Positions 1-6,251 of a DNA stretch of 8,203 nt are shown piece by piece; the stretch's first letter is position 1, and every line of letters starts with the position of its first letter. The stretch is from Clostridium sp. UBA4746 (GTDB lineage: Bacteria > Bacillota > Clostridia > Clostridiales > Clostridiaceae). Both the position numbers and the translations under genes were made by a program. The stretch covers positions 1-8,203 of the forward strand of contig DHIM01000314.1 of assembly GCA_002403785.1 (NCBI GenBank), given 5' to 3'. Below the pieces are notes generated by a model that did not search any database, was not told where the DNA came from, and saw only the letters and a program-made list of their open reading frames with translations.

Positions 1-27
1 TAAAATAAATGTTATGAATTTTAACAG

Positions 28-49
28 TTTAATTCAAATTTAATCTAAT
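28..49 (+). promoter_or_regulatory. Possible response-regulator operator: imperfect 11-bp direct repeat
   Basis: Two adjacent 11-mers, TTTAATTCAAA (28-38) and TTTAATCTAAT (39-49), agree at 8 of 11 positions. OmpR/PhoB-family regulators usually bind direct repeats with an 11-bp period, and this one lies upstream of such a regulator gene and of its likely -10 box. Autoregulation is therefore possible. In sequence this AT-rich the match could be chance. Confidence 0.25.
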
Positions 50-81
50 CTTTAGTTATTTTTAATTTATGTTATGTACTA

Positions 82-87
82 TATAAT
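82..87 (+). promoter_or_regulatory. Candidate -10 box for the two-component operon
   Basis: A perfect TATAAT lies at 82-87, about 80 bp upstream of the regulator start codon. No good TTGACA-like -35 element sits 16-18 bp upstream, where the sequence is T-rich. If the box is used, the promoter may depend on an activator, in keeping with the repeats around it. Confidence 0.4.
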
Positions 88-107
88 AATGAAGAGATAA
101 TGAAGAG
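86..107 (+). repeat. Perfect 11-bp tandem repeat next to the -10 box
   Basis: ATAATGAAGAG occurs twice head-to-tail, at 86-96 and 97-107, with no mismatch. It begins inside the candidate -10 box and covers the expected transcription start. The 11-bp period fits the binding geometry of OmpR/PhoB-type regulators, so a role as a repressor or autoregulatory site is possible. A simple slippage duplication is the alternative. Confidence 0.6.
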
Positions 108-112
108 TATAT

Positions 113-150
113 TAGTACCATATAGTGGTCATTACCTCACTATGCTACTA
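113..150 (+). promoter_or_regulatory. Imperfect hairpin in the regulator 5' leader
   Basis: TAGTA (113-117) pairs with TACTA (146-150). After a small interior loop, ATAGTG (122-127) pairs with CACTAT (138-143), with a further GT/AC pair towards the loop. The structure ends six bases before the AGAAGGTGG ribosome binding site. It has no T-tract, so it is not a terminator. It may be an operator or a leader element affecting mRNA stability or translation. Confidence 0.4.
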
Positions 151-168
151 TAAAAAGAAGGTGGTATT

Positions 169-849
169 TTGAAGAATTTTAAAATTCTATTAGTGGAAGA
201 TGAGAAGTTAATGTCACTGTTTATTAAAATGGAATTAAACCATGAAGGATATAATGTTGATGTTGCTTACAATGGACGCGAAGGTCTAAGTATTGCAGAA
301 AAAACCGAATATAATTTAATACTACTTGATATTATGTTACCAGGACTTAATGGAATTGAGGTTTGTAGAAGAATAAGGCACTCATCGCAAGTACCTATCA
401 TTATGCTTACAGCAAAAAGTGACATATCAGACAGGGTGTTAGGTCTGGATGTAGGTGCAAATGATTATCTAACAAAACCATTTGCAATAGAAGAGTTATT
501 TGCAAGAATTAGAGTGTATCAAAGGAATCAAACTATAAACAATAATACTTATGAAATCAAAGTGAAAGATATTGTTATGGATAATAAGGCTCATAAGGTT
601 AAAAGAGGTGGTACGGAAATTGAACTTACAAAAAAGGAGTATGACCTTTTAGGAGTACTACTTATAAACAAAAATATTGTGTTAACAAGAGCGCAGTTAA
701 TAGAGAAAGTATGGGATAATGACTACAAAGGTGATACCAACGTAGTAGATGTGTTTATAAGACATTTACGCAGTAAAATTGATGATGAATTTGAAGATAA
801 ACTTATAACTACTAAAAGAGGTGTAGGATATGTTATTAAAGGTAATTGA
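169..849 (+). CDS. OmpR/PhoB-family response regulator transcription factor
   Basis: This is a cytoplasmic DNA-binding regulator of 226 residues, the normal size for the family. The receiver domain spans about residues 4-115, with the acidic pair E10/D11, phospho-acceptor D54 (in LLDIMLPG), T81 and K103 (in LTKPF). A winged-helix DNA-binding domain covers about 127-224, ending in the typical TTKRGVGYVI wing. The start is TTG at 169, chosen because AGAAGGTGG (156-164) lies at the right distance and the product begins directly with the KILLVEDE strand. The gene runs into the histidine kinase gene, so the two form an operon and a cognate pair. The stimulus is unknown. The downstream decayed DedA gene and uppP suggest cell-envelope or lipid-carrier stress, which is inference. 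All key residues are present, so it should be functional. Confidence 0.95.
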   Translation: MKNFKILLVEDEKLMSLFIKMELNHEGYNVDVAYNGREGLSIAEKTEYNLILLDIMLPGLNGIEVCRRIRHSSQVPIIMLTAKSDISDRVLGLDVGANDYLTKPFAIEELFARIRVYQRNQTINNNTYEIKVKDIVMDNKAHKVKRGGTEIELTKKEYDLLGVLLINKNIVLTRAQLIEKVWDNDYKGDTNVVDVFIRHLRSKIDDEFEDKLITTKRGVGYVIKGN

Positions 850-851
850 TT

Positions 852-2225
852 ATGAATTTTAAAATTATTAAAAATGCTAAAATTTCTGTAAAATTAACTA
901 TAGTTTATGCTGTAATGTTCTCGTTAGTATTACTCATTCTAAATGCTTCAATTCTATACGGAATAAAGTATTACTTGCATACTCAGGCAAATAAACAAAT
1001 AGAAGATGTTAAAATACTAGTATTAAATAAGATTACATCTAAAAATGAGGATGTAGATTTATCTGACAAAGAATTAATTTCAGATGTTCCGTCGAAACAA
1101 AATGTAAGCATAAGAATACTACAAGAAAATGGGAAGGTACTAAACATCTCAAAAGACTTTTATCGTAATATTAAAATCGAGGGACCTTTTGATATAATAA
1201 GAAGTTTTGAAAAACACAATAAGCAACTGTTATATAAAAACCTAAAAATTAAAACTAAAAAATATGGCTTGGTATATATTCAAATAGTGAAAGATATGGA
1301 TAATGAATATGACTTCATGAGAATTTTACTTATTTTTATGGCAATAGCTGACTGGGTAGGTATGGTTACTTCCATTATATTTGGATATAGTATAATAAAA
1401 AAAATGTTAGAGCCTATTGATAGAATAACTATAGCTGCTGATAATATTAGTATTAACAATTTAAAGGCGAGAATTGAAGTTACTGGTCCTGATGATGAGC
1501 TTAAAAGATTAGGTAATACTTTTAATAATATGATAGATAGACTTCAGGGAGCTTTTGACAGCCAAATTAAATTTGTATCTAATGCGTCACATGAACTTAG
1601 AACTCCTATTGCAGTTATCCAAGGATATGCAAACCTACTTGATAGATGGGGGAAAGATGATAGAGAAGCCTTAGAAAAATCTATTGATGCTATTAAGTTA
1701 GAAACAAGTAATATGGCAAGTTTAGTTGAAAAACTATTATTTATCGCCAAGGGTGATAGTGAAAATCAAATGATAGAAAAAAAAGAATTTTGTCTTAATG
1801 GGCTTATTTGCGAAGTTTTAAAAGAGAGTAAGATTATAGATCATAACCATATAATATCAAGTTCTAGAAATGATATTTTAAGTATATTTGCAGATTATAA
1901 AATGCTGAAGCAGATGCTTAGGATATTTGTTGATAATAGTAGTAAATTTACGCCGAAACAAGGGAACATTAATATAAGTTCGCAGATTCAGAATAAAACA
2001 GTAAATATTACGGTTAGTGATAGTGGAATTGGAATACCAAAAGACGAAATTAAAAATGTATTGCAGAGATTTTATACTGTAGATAAATCTAGATTTAAAG
2101 AAAAAGGTGGCACTGGCCTTGGACTATCAATTGCTAAATTGATCGTTGAAGTACATATGGGAACTATAAATGTAGAAAGTGAGGAAGGCATCGGAACAAA
2201 GATAACTGTTACATTACATATCTAG
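852..2225 (+). CDS. Membrane sensor histidine kinase (HAMP, HisKA, HATPase_c)
   Basis: This is the sensor kinase partner of the regulator just upstream. Two transmembrane helices (about residues 13-37 and 157-182) flank an extracytoplasmic domain of about 120 residues. Next come a HAMP linker (about 183-235), the HisKA dimerisation domain with phospho-acceptor H247 in SHELRTP, and an ATPase domain with N box DN (361-362), G1 box DSGIGIP (from 390), F box RFYTVDKSRF and G2 box GGTGLGL (from 419). All catalytic motifs are intact. I place the start at ATG 852, because AAAGG at 838-842 sits 9 bases upstream. A TTG at 846 would add two residues and overlap the regulator stop as TTGA. The order of domains resembles ArlS-type kinases. 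The extracytoplasmic domain shows no family I recognise, so the signal is unknown. Confidence 0.94.
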   Translation: MNFKIIKNAKISVKLTIVYAVMFSLVLLILNASILYGIKYYLHTQANKQIEDVKILVLNKITSKNEDVDLSDKELISDVPSKQNVSIRILQENGKVLNISKDFYRNIKIEGPFDIIRSFEKHNKQLLYKNLKIKTKKYGLVYIQIVKDMDNEYDFMRILLIFMAIADWVGMVTSIIFGYSIIKKMLEPIDRITIAADNISINNLKARIEVTGPDDELKRLGNTFNNMIDRLQGAFDSQIKFVSNASHELRTPIAVIQGYANLLDRWGKDDREALEKSIDAIKLETSNMASLVEKLLFIAKGDSENQMIEKKEFCLNGLICEVLKESKIIDHNHIISSSRNDILSIFADYKMLKQMLRIFVDNSSKFTPKQGNINISSQIQNKTVNITVSDSGIGIPKDEIKNVLQRFYTVDKSRFKEKGGTGLGLSIAKLIVEVHMGTINVESEEGIGTKITVTLHI

Positions 2226-2238
2226 ATTTCAAATCTAT

Positions 2239-2427
2239 TTGTTATATAAGCATTATTTATTAAAAGATATTATAATGCTTAAGCTAAATTTAAAACTTTT
2301 TGTAGCTGGTATTGGAGAAATGAATTACTCGAAATTCATACCTTATAATATAATTGTTGGGGGGCTATGGGTAAGTCTATGCTTATTACTTAAGTTATGT
2401 AAATATAATATCGAACTTAGCATATAA
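2239..2427 (+). pseudogene. Remnant of a DedA-family membrane protein
   Basis: A 62-codon reading frame, open from a TTG at 2239, contains FVAGIGEMNYSKFIPYNII followed by GGLWVSL (about 2299-2385). This closely follows the conserved C-terminal segment of DedA/SNARE-associated (VTT) proteins, which typically read FVAG-G-M-Y--F--YN--GG-LWV. Intact family members have about 200 residues. Here the N-terminal two thirds are gone, there is no good ribosome binding site, and after LLL the match degrades to a stop where family members continue with GYFFGN-like sequence. It is therefore a decayed, non-functional copy. DedA proteins include undecaprenyl-phosphate translocases, which suits its position between a two-component system and uppP. 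The family call rests on a motif of about 28 residues recalled from memory. Confidence 0.72.
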
Positions 2428-2481
2428 GAGAAAGAGGTGATAAGGTATCGTTTCTTTTAAAGTTTCAAGTCGATTTAGTAT

Positions 2482-2508
2482 GAATTATTGGAATTATTGG
2501 AATTATTA
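2482..2508 (+). repeat. Three 9-bp tandem repeats upstream of uppP
   Basis: GAATTATTG occurs at 2482-2490 and 2491-2499, then once more with a final A at 2500-2508. The array directly precedes a TATAAT (2509-2514) and may set the spacing of a uppP promoter: TTGGAA at 2488-2493 would be a -35 with a short 15-bp spacer. Changes in copy number would alter that spacing. Confidence 0.55.
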
Positions 2509-2514
2509 TATAAT
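2509..2514 (+). promoter_or_regulatory. Candidate -10 box for uppP
   Basis: TATAAT at 2509-2514 lies 24 bp before the uppP start codon, leaving a very short leader. The only -35-like sequence, TTGGAA at 2488-2493, gives a sub-optimal 15-bp spacer. The gene could instead be co-transcribed from the two-component operon, since no terminator is visible in 2226-2508. Confidence 0.3.
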
Positions 2515-2538
2515 AAATTAAGGTAGAGGTGAAATTAC

Positions 2539-3327
2539 ATGAATATTATACAAGCTATTGTTTATGGAATAGTACAGGGTATTGGGGAGTTTCTTCCAAT
2601 ATCTAGCACGGCTCATTTAGTATTAATTCCATGGCTTTTTGGATGGAATGATCCTGGCGTTGCCTTTGATGTGGCATTACATTTAGGAACTGCATCAGCA
2701 GTAATTATATTTTTCTTTAAAGATTGGGTTAAATTAATTAATGCTGGAACTCGGGAGCCTAAGTCAAAGGATGGAATATTATTCTGGTTACTTGTTTTAG
2801 CGACAATTCCCGGAGGTTTATTCGGAGTTTTATTAGATAAATATATGGATGGATTCAGGAACCCTATTCTTATTGGGGCTATGCTTATCATTATGGGTAT
2901 AATATTATATTATGCTGATAGAACTAGTGATGAAAAAATAAAAATAGAGGATATTGGTTTAAAAAGAGGTCTTATAGTTGGTATTTCTCAAATATTTGCA
3001 ATAATACCAGGTGTATCACGATCAGGTATTACAATGTCGGCAGGCCGTTTTCTAGGAATAGAAAGAGAATCTATAGCTAAGTTCACATTTTTACTATCAA
3101 CTCCCATAATAATAGGGGATGCACTATATCATGCGACAAAAATAGGAACTGTTGCCATAGATAAAACTTCATTTATTGTAGCTGTTTTAACAGCAGCAAT
3201 CGTAGGCTTTTTAAGTATTAAATTTTTATTGAATTATTTAAAAACTAAGGGATTTGGAATATTTGCAATATATCGATTCGTTTTAGGTGCTGTAGTTATA
3301 GTCACATATTTTACCAGATTAAAATAA
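2539..3327 (+). CDS. uppP: Undecaprenyl-diphosphatase (BacA/UppP family)
   Basis: This is an integral membrane phosphatase that converts undecaprenyl diphosphate to undecaprenyl phosphate, recycling the lipid carrier for peptidoglycan and other surface polymers. Extra copies commonly give bacitracin tolerance. At 262 residues it has normal length. The N-terminal signature QGIGEFLPISSTAH (residues 13-26) supplies the catalytic E17, S22/S23 and H26. The second signature PGVSRSG (157-163) supplies R161. The rest is hydrophobic, with several membrane helices predicted. AGAGGTG at 2525-2531 lies 7 bases before the ATG. It follows the two-component genes on the same strand, with a DedA remnant between. 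Regulation by that pair is inferred from position only. Both active-site motifs are intact, so it should work. Confidence 0.96.
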   Translation: MNIIQAIVYGIVQGIGEFLPISSTAHLVLIPWLFGWNDPGVAFDVALHLGTASAVIIFFFKDWVKLINAGTREPKSKDGILFWLLVLATIPGGLFGVLLDKYMDGFRNPILIGAMLIIMGIILYYADRTSDEKIKIEDIGLKRGLIVGISQIFAIIPGVSRSGITMSAGRFLGIERESIAKFTFLLSTPIIIGDALYHATKIGTVAIDKTSFIVAVLTAAIVGFLSIKFLLNYLKTKGFGIFAIYRFVLGAVVIVTYFTRLK

Positions 3328-3426
3328 TAGTAATCAAAGAAATCCGTTTTCTTAACACTAGCATCCGCATCCACAATTATATATCTAATAGTTAAATCTG
3401 CTTCTATGGCTGCAACAGCATGAGAA

Positions 3427-3452
3427 AAATATTATTAGTCAAAATAATATTT
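3427..3452. repeat. Perfect 10-bp inverted repeat, A/T-only stem
   Basis: AAATATTATT (3427-3436) and AATAATATTT (3443-3452) are exact reverse complements around a 6-base loop, AGTCAA. The repeat lies just upstream of the candidate promoter of the small ORF at 3525. It might be an operator. It is too AT-rich to be a convincing terminator. Confidence 0.45.
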
Positions 3453-3460
3453 ACATAAAA

Positions 3461-3489
3461 TTGCATTTGATTTAAAAATATGGTAATAA
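3461..3489 (+). promoter_or_regulatory. Candidate promoter of the small hydrophobic ORF
   Basis: TTGCAT at 3461-3466 and TAATAA at 3484-3489 are separated by 17 bp. Transcription would start about 30 bases before the ATG at 3525. Neither hexamer is a close consensus match, so the call rests mostly on spacing and on the strong ribosome binding site downstream. Confidence 0.3.
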
Positions 3490-3524
3490 TATATATAAGA
3501 TTAAAAGAAAAAGGGGAGGAAATT

Positions 3525-3608
3525 ATGGGGTTGCCAGCAATTTTAGGTTTATTAATTGTTATAGGAAGTTTAGTATGCTTATTTTATGCAGTACCAATAG
3601 AGAAATAA
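3525..3608 (+). CDS. Small single-helix membrane protein, 27 aa (KdpF-like?)
   Basis: A 27-codon ORF begins at ATG 3525, behind a near-perfect ribosome binding site (AAGGGGAGG, 3511-3519). The product has one hydrophobic helix from about residue 3 to 24 (ILGLLIVIGSLVCLFYAV), then PIEK at the C-terminus. The strong translation signal and clean membrane segment argue that it is expressed. Its size and the ending FYAV-PIEK loosely recall KdpF, the tiny subunit of the Kdp potassium ATPase, whose C-terminus typically ends in PEKF. No kdpA, kdpB or kdpC follows, so it would be an orphan or the relic of a lost kdp operon. A type I toxin-like peptide or another small membrane regulator is also possible. 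The function is not established. Confidence 0.5.
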   Translation: MGLPAILGLLIVIGSLVCLFYAVPIEK

Positions 3609-3658
3609 GATAATATATTGTAAAATAGCTAGCAATTAAAAGCATTAGGTTAAAGACT

Positions 3659-3763
3659 ATGACTAAAAATATGGACACGAAGAAGCTTGATAATATTACA
3701 TATTATTACTTGAATAAAGGCGATGAAACCTATTTTAATAATATAAGAGAGTATATAAAATAA
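3659..3763 (+). CDS. Small ORF of unknown function, 34 aa
   Basis: ATG at 3659 opens a 34-codon frame whose product is polar and Tyr/Asn/Lys-rich, with the segment YYYLNKGDETYFNNIREYIK at its C-terminus. A weak TTAGGT (3645-3650) lies 8 bases upstream. There is no hydrophobic segment and no motif I recognise. It follows the small membrane ORF by 50 bp and could share its transcript. It may be a real small protein, the tail of a decayed gene or a chance frame; I lean slightly towards chance or remnant. Confidence 0.22.
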   Translation: MTKNMDTKKLDNITYYYLNKGDETYFNNIREYIK

Positions 3764-4001
3764 GAGGAAATCAAAACAGTAACATTATTAAACAAACAAC
3801 CATGTATCCCATCAATATAATTATGTTAAAATTTCTTGAATGGTTATTTTTAAGACCTGATTTTCTACAATGGGTTTATCCATTTTCCTTTTAGATTTGC
3901 TTATCAAATTTGATACAATAGTGTAATCTTCAATAAGTATAATGTACATTATATTTTAGCAATAAACAGTTAATTCTTTTTAATCATGCAATATTATATG
4001 A
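3764..4001. other. Intergenic stretch before the glycosidase operon
   Basis: A 30-codon frame at 3802-3894 (segment FLEWLFLRPDFLQWVYPFSF) is hydrophobic and aromatic, but has no ribosome binding site and no recognised relative. A short stem AATGG/CCATT (3869-3884) followed by TTTTCCTTTT could be a weak terminator for upstream transcripts. A perfect 12-bp palindrome ATCAAATTTGAT lies at 3903-3914, about 90 bp upstream of the next promoter, and might be an operator. None of these is secure. Confidence 0.3.
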
Positions 4002-4007
4002 TATAAT
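3999..4007 (+). promoter_or_regulatory. Extended -10 promoter of the glycosidase operon
   Basis: TGATATAAT at 3999-4007 combines a TGN extension with a perfect TATAAT. It lies 24 bp before the ATG at 4032, so the leader is very short. The -35 region (about 3978-3984) is only T-rich, which is tolerable with an extended -10. Confidence 0.5.
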
Positions 4008-4031
4008 TTTGGGAAACATAGGAGGAAAAAA

Positions 4032-5036
4032 ATGAGCTCAAACAATAGGTCACGAAAAAAACTTTACAAACTAAGAAGATTTATATTTTATCTAGTTTTC
4101 GGATTAATATTTACTGGAGTTACTGCTCCATTAATTATATTTCATGGACCATTTACTAATGTAAAAAAAACGATTGTAGATGCTTCAATGACTACACTTA
4201 GCCACCAATGGATTGCAAAGTTGTTTTTATCTGATGCTGAAATTCAAAAAATTCGAAGCGAGGACACAGTTCAAATTGTACATCAGGGCAATAATAGCCT
4301 TATCAAGTTTATTAATGCCCATGACAATAGTATTGAAAGATATAACATTTCAAATGGAAGAAAGTTCACAGGCTATGTACTTATTATTAAAGACCCAACA
4401 AGAGTTAAAGTTGGCTATAGTAATAAATTGGGGACACAGGGAGAACTAACAAGTCAGATAGCGCAAGATAATGGTGCTATAGCAGCTATTAATGCAGGAG
4501 GTTTTTCTGACTCATCATCAACTAATGCGAAATGGACTGGTACGGGTGGAAAACCAATGGGCCTTATTATGAGTAAAGGAAATATTAAATTTAATGATAT
4601 AACAGATTTTGACAAAAAGGTTGAGGTTACAGCAATTACAAATAAAGCGCAACTTCTTGTAGGACCTCACAGTTTGAATGATTTGAAGATGCTTGGCGTA
4701 ACCAATGCAGTATCCTTTGGTCCTGCACTTGTAGTTAACGGTAAAGGAACAATAAAATCTGGAGATGGAGGCTGGGGAATTGCACCAAGGACTGCCATTG
4801 GACAGCGTAGCGATGGTGCTATGATATTACTTGCTATTGATGGAAGAACAACTAAAAGCCTAGGAGCCTCACTAAAAGATGTGCAAAATATAATGCTTCA
4901 ATATGGAGCATATAATGCATCCAATTTGGATGGTGGTTCATCAACTACAATGTACGATAATGGTAGCATCATTAATAACCCTTGCGATGCACTTGGCGAA
5001 AGAGCAGTTCCATCAGCTTTTATCGTTAATCCTTAA
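4032..5036 (+). CDS. Membrane-anchored phosphodiester glycosidase family protein (NAGPA domain)
   Basis: This 334-residue protein has a basic N-terminus (RSRKKLYKLRR) and one membrane helix (about residues 13-36), which places the rest outside the cell. The C-terminal half matches the phosphodiester glycosidase/NAGPA family (Pfam PF09992): AAINAGGF (from about 152), GPALVVNGKG, APRTAIG (251-257), LLAIDGR (266-272), NLDGGSSTTMY (298-308) and the closing ERAVPSAFIV. The family is named after the human uncovering enzyme, which cleaves GlcNAc from a phosphodiester. In bacteria it is often annotated as an exopolysaccharide biosynthesis protein, and its substrates are mostly unknown; teichoic-acid-like or capsular phosphodiesters are plausible. 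AGGAGG (4020-4025) lies 6 bases before the ATG. It is the first gene of a two-gene operon with the anchored protein 18 bp downstream. All family motifs look intact. Confidence 0.9.
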   Translation: MSSNNRSRKKLYKLRRFIFYLVFGLIFTGVTAPLIIFHGPFTNVKKTIVDASMTTLSHQWIAKLFLSDAEIQKIRSEDTVQIVHQGNNSLIKFINAHDNSIERYNISNGRKFTGYVLIIKDPTRVKVGYSNKLGTQGELTSQIAQDNGAIAAINAGGFSDSSSTNAKWTGTGGKPMGLIMSKGNIKFNDITDFDKKVEVTAITNKAQLLVGPHSLNDLKMLGVTNAVSFGPALVVNGKGTIKSGDGGWGIAPRTAIGQRSDGAMILLAIDGRTTKSLGASLKDVQNIMLQYGAYNASNLDGGSSTTMYDNGSIINNPCDALGERAVPSAFIVNP

Positions 5037-5054
5037 CTGATAGGAGAATAAGCT

Positions 5055-6071
5055 ATGAAAAAAGTATTTAAAAAATTGATAATATGTATTATAATCTCAT
5101 TAATTATACAAATTAGTGGACTTTTCTATTTGAACAACTACTTTTTAACTTCCAGTACTACTGTAAAATCTCAAAAGGTAGCAGACTCAAATACAAATAA
5201 TAAGGATTCTGTTTCTAAAAATAATATACCCAGTAATGCTACTACCATAAATGTTTCTTATAATGCAAGTTATATTTCCTATTTTTCAAATAATGAGCTA
5301 TATGTAGTTAATACAATAACAGGTAAGAGTGTTGTTGTAGATTCCTCTAATGGAGTAAAAATATCTTTTTATAAATGGCTCCCAGATAGAAATAGAATGC
5401 TTATTTGTGAAACTAAAGATAGAAATCTTTCATTATCATATTATGATGTTACTCAATCACAAAAAAGTAAAGTATCTGATATTTTAATGATTAGTTCAGC
5501 GTCCATTGTAAAGGATATTGAAGCATCGCCCCTAACAAATGTAATTTATATAAAAGTAAAGAATGGTTATAAGTATTATTCTATATATTGGGTAAATATA
5601 ATGAAATCCAGGAAGAAAATTGTTACCAAATCTAAATATATAGGGAATATTCAAGTAGTACCCCATGAAGATAAGATGTTATACGAAGATTTAACCAATA
5701 ACAAGGTTTATGCAACTGGAGTAAATCATGCTTTGAGTTTCATTGGTTCTACAAAATCATGCTTACTAGCAATAGACAATAATGACAAGGTTTATATTGG
5801 AGATGTGGATAGCAATGATAAGATTGATAAGATATATTATGGCACATTGAACGGTAGCTGGAAGTCACTTCCATTAAGTACACCAGTAAGCAAAACTCAC
5901 TTGTTTGTTACTGCTAGCGGGAAGGTTTATATAAATGATAACATTAAATGTACTGTAACAGAGCTCCAGACAAGTAAGGAAACAACTTATAAAGGTACAT
6001 TCCTTCAATTATATAGTGATGGAATTGCATCACTAAGTGACGGAAATTTAGTAAAAACTCATTTCAATTAA
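5055..6071 (+). CDS. Membrane-anchored extracytoplasmic protein, function unknown
   Basis: The protein has 338 residues. Its N-terminus is KKVFKKL followed by one hydrophobic helix (about residues 7-28), then a Ser/Asn/Thr/Lys-rich linker (about 30-68), as expected for a surface protein held by an uncleaved anchor. The remaining 270 residues are rich in short beta-strand patterns with turns such as NNELYVVNTITGKS, KWLPDRNRML and NDKVYIGDVDSND. This resembles beta-propeller or TolB-like folds, though I see no diagnostic motif and assign no family. AGGAG (5042-5046) lies 8 bases before the ATG. It starts 18 bp after the phosphodiester glycosidase stop and is followed by an intrinsic terminator, so the two genes are almost certainly one transcript. 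A partner or accessory role on the cell surface is inferred from that. Confidence 0.8.
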   Translation: MKKVFKKLIICIIISLIIQISGLFYLNNYFLTSSTTVKSQKVADSNTNNKDSVSKNNIPSNATTINVSYNASYISYFSNNELYVVNTITGKSVVVDSSNGVKISFYKWLPDRNRMLICETKDRNLSLSYYDVTQSQKSKVSDILMISSASIVKDIEASPLTNVIYIKVKNGYKYYSIYWVNIMKSRKKIVTKSKYIGNIQVVPHEDKMLYEDLTNNKVYATGVNHALSFIGSTKSCLLAIDNNDKVYIGDVDSNDKIDKIYYGTLNGSWKSLPLSTPVSKTHLFVTASGKVYINDNIKCTVTELQTSKETTYKGTFLQLYSDGIASLSDGNLVKTHFN

Positions 6072-6118
6072 TTTAAATATTTAAAACTAAAAAAGGAATT
6101 AATACTTATGACACTTAT

Positions 6119-6160
6119 AAATGCTCTAAAATCTTAATTATGATTAGAGCGTTTTATTTT
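6119..6160 (+). terminator. Rho-independent terminator of the glycosidase operon
   Basis: AAATGCTCTAA (6119-6129) pairs with TTAGAGCGTTT (6144-6154), with one U-G wobble, and the following sequence is T-rich (GTTTTATTTT to 6160). It lies about 50 bp after the stop codon of the anchored protein gene and closes the two-gene operon. Confidence 0.8.
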
Positions 6161-6251
6161 ATGCTTATTTTTATTAGTGTACTGAAACTTATATAATTTA
6201 AAGGAAACTAACTTTATTTGTTGAATAATGTTATAAGAATAAATGTTATGA

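Larger units (their letters stand above)
3328..3524. other. Intergenic stretch with possible gene debris
   Basis: No gene with a start codon and ribosome binding site is seen here. The part from about 3350 to 3425 has more G+C than its surroundings. It stays open on the + strand from about 3334 to a TGA at about 3423 (hydrophobic, Ala/Ser-rich translation) and also on the - strand (translation containing AAIEADLTIRYIIVDAD). Neither frame has a start codon at a sensible place, and I recognise no family. It may be the remains of a gene, or chance. Confidence 0.3.

Noticed and set aside
1544..1750. 68-codon reading frame on the - strand inside the kinase gene
   Set aside because: It overlaps the HisKA domain of an intact kinase and has no family signal or supporting ribosome binding site. 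It is a shadow frame.
2613..2891. 92-codon reading frame on the - strand inside uppP
   Set aside because: It is antisense to a gene with both active-site motifs intact, and its translation resembles nothing. It is a shadow frame.
3337..3353. AAGAAA/TTTCTT stem after uppP as a terminator
   Set aside because: The stem has one G-C pair and no T-tract after it, so it is too weak to call.
3802..3894. 30-codon hydrophobic frame as a gene
   Set aside because: There is no ribosome binding site before the ATG and no recognised relative. It is mentioned only in the intergenic note.
4213..4449. 78-codon + strand frame inside the glycosidase gene
   Set aside because: It overlaps the coding frame of a recognised family in another phase and lacks a ribosome binding site.
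6072..6085. 14-bp palindrome TTTAAATATTTAAA
   Set aside because: It is pure A/T in an AT-rich gap between a stop codon and a better terminator. Such palindromes are expected by chance.
6238..6251. 14-base AATAAATGTTATGA also present at 4-17
   Set aside because: It is a low-complexity AT-rich word. Two copies 6 kb apart in such sequence, with no flanking similarity, do not support an attachment site or mobile element.
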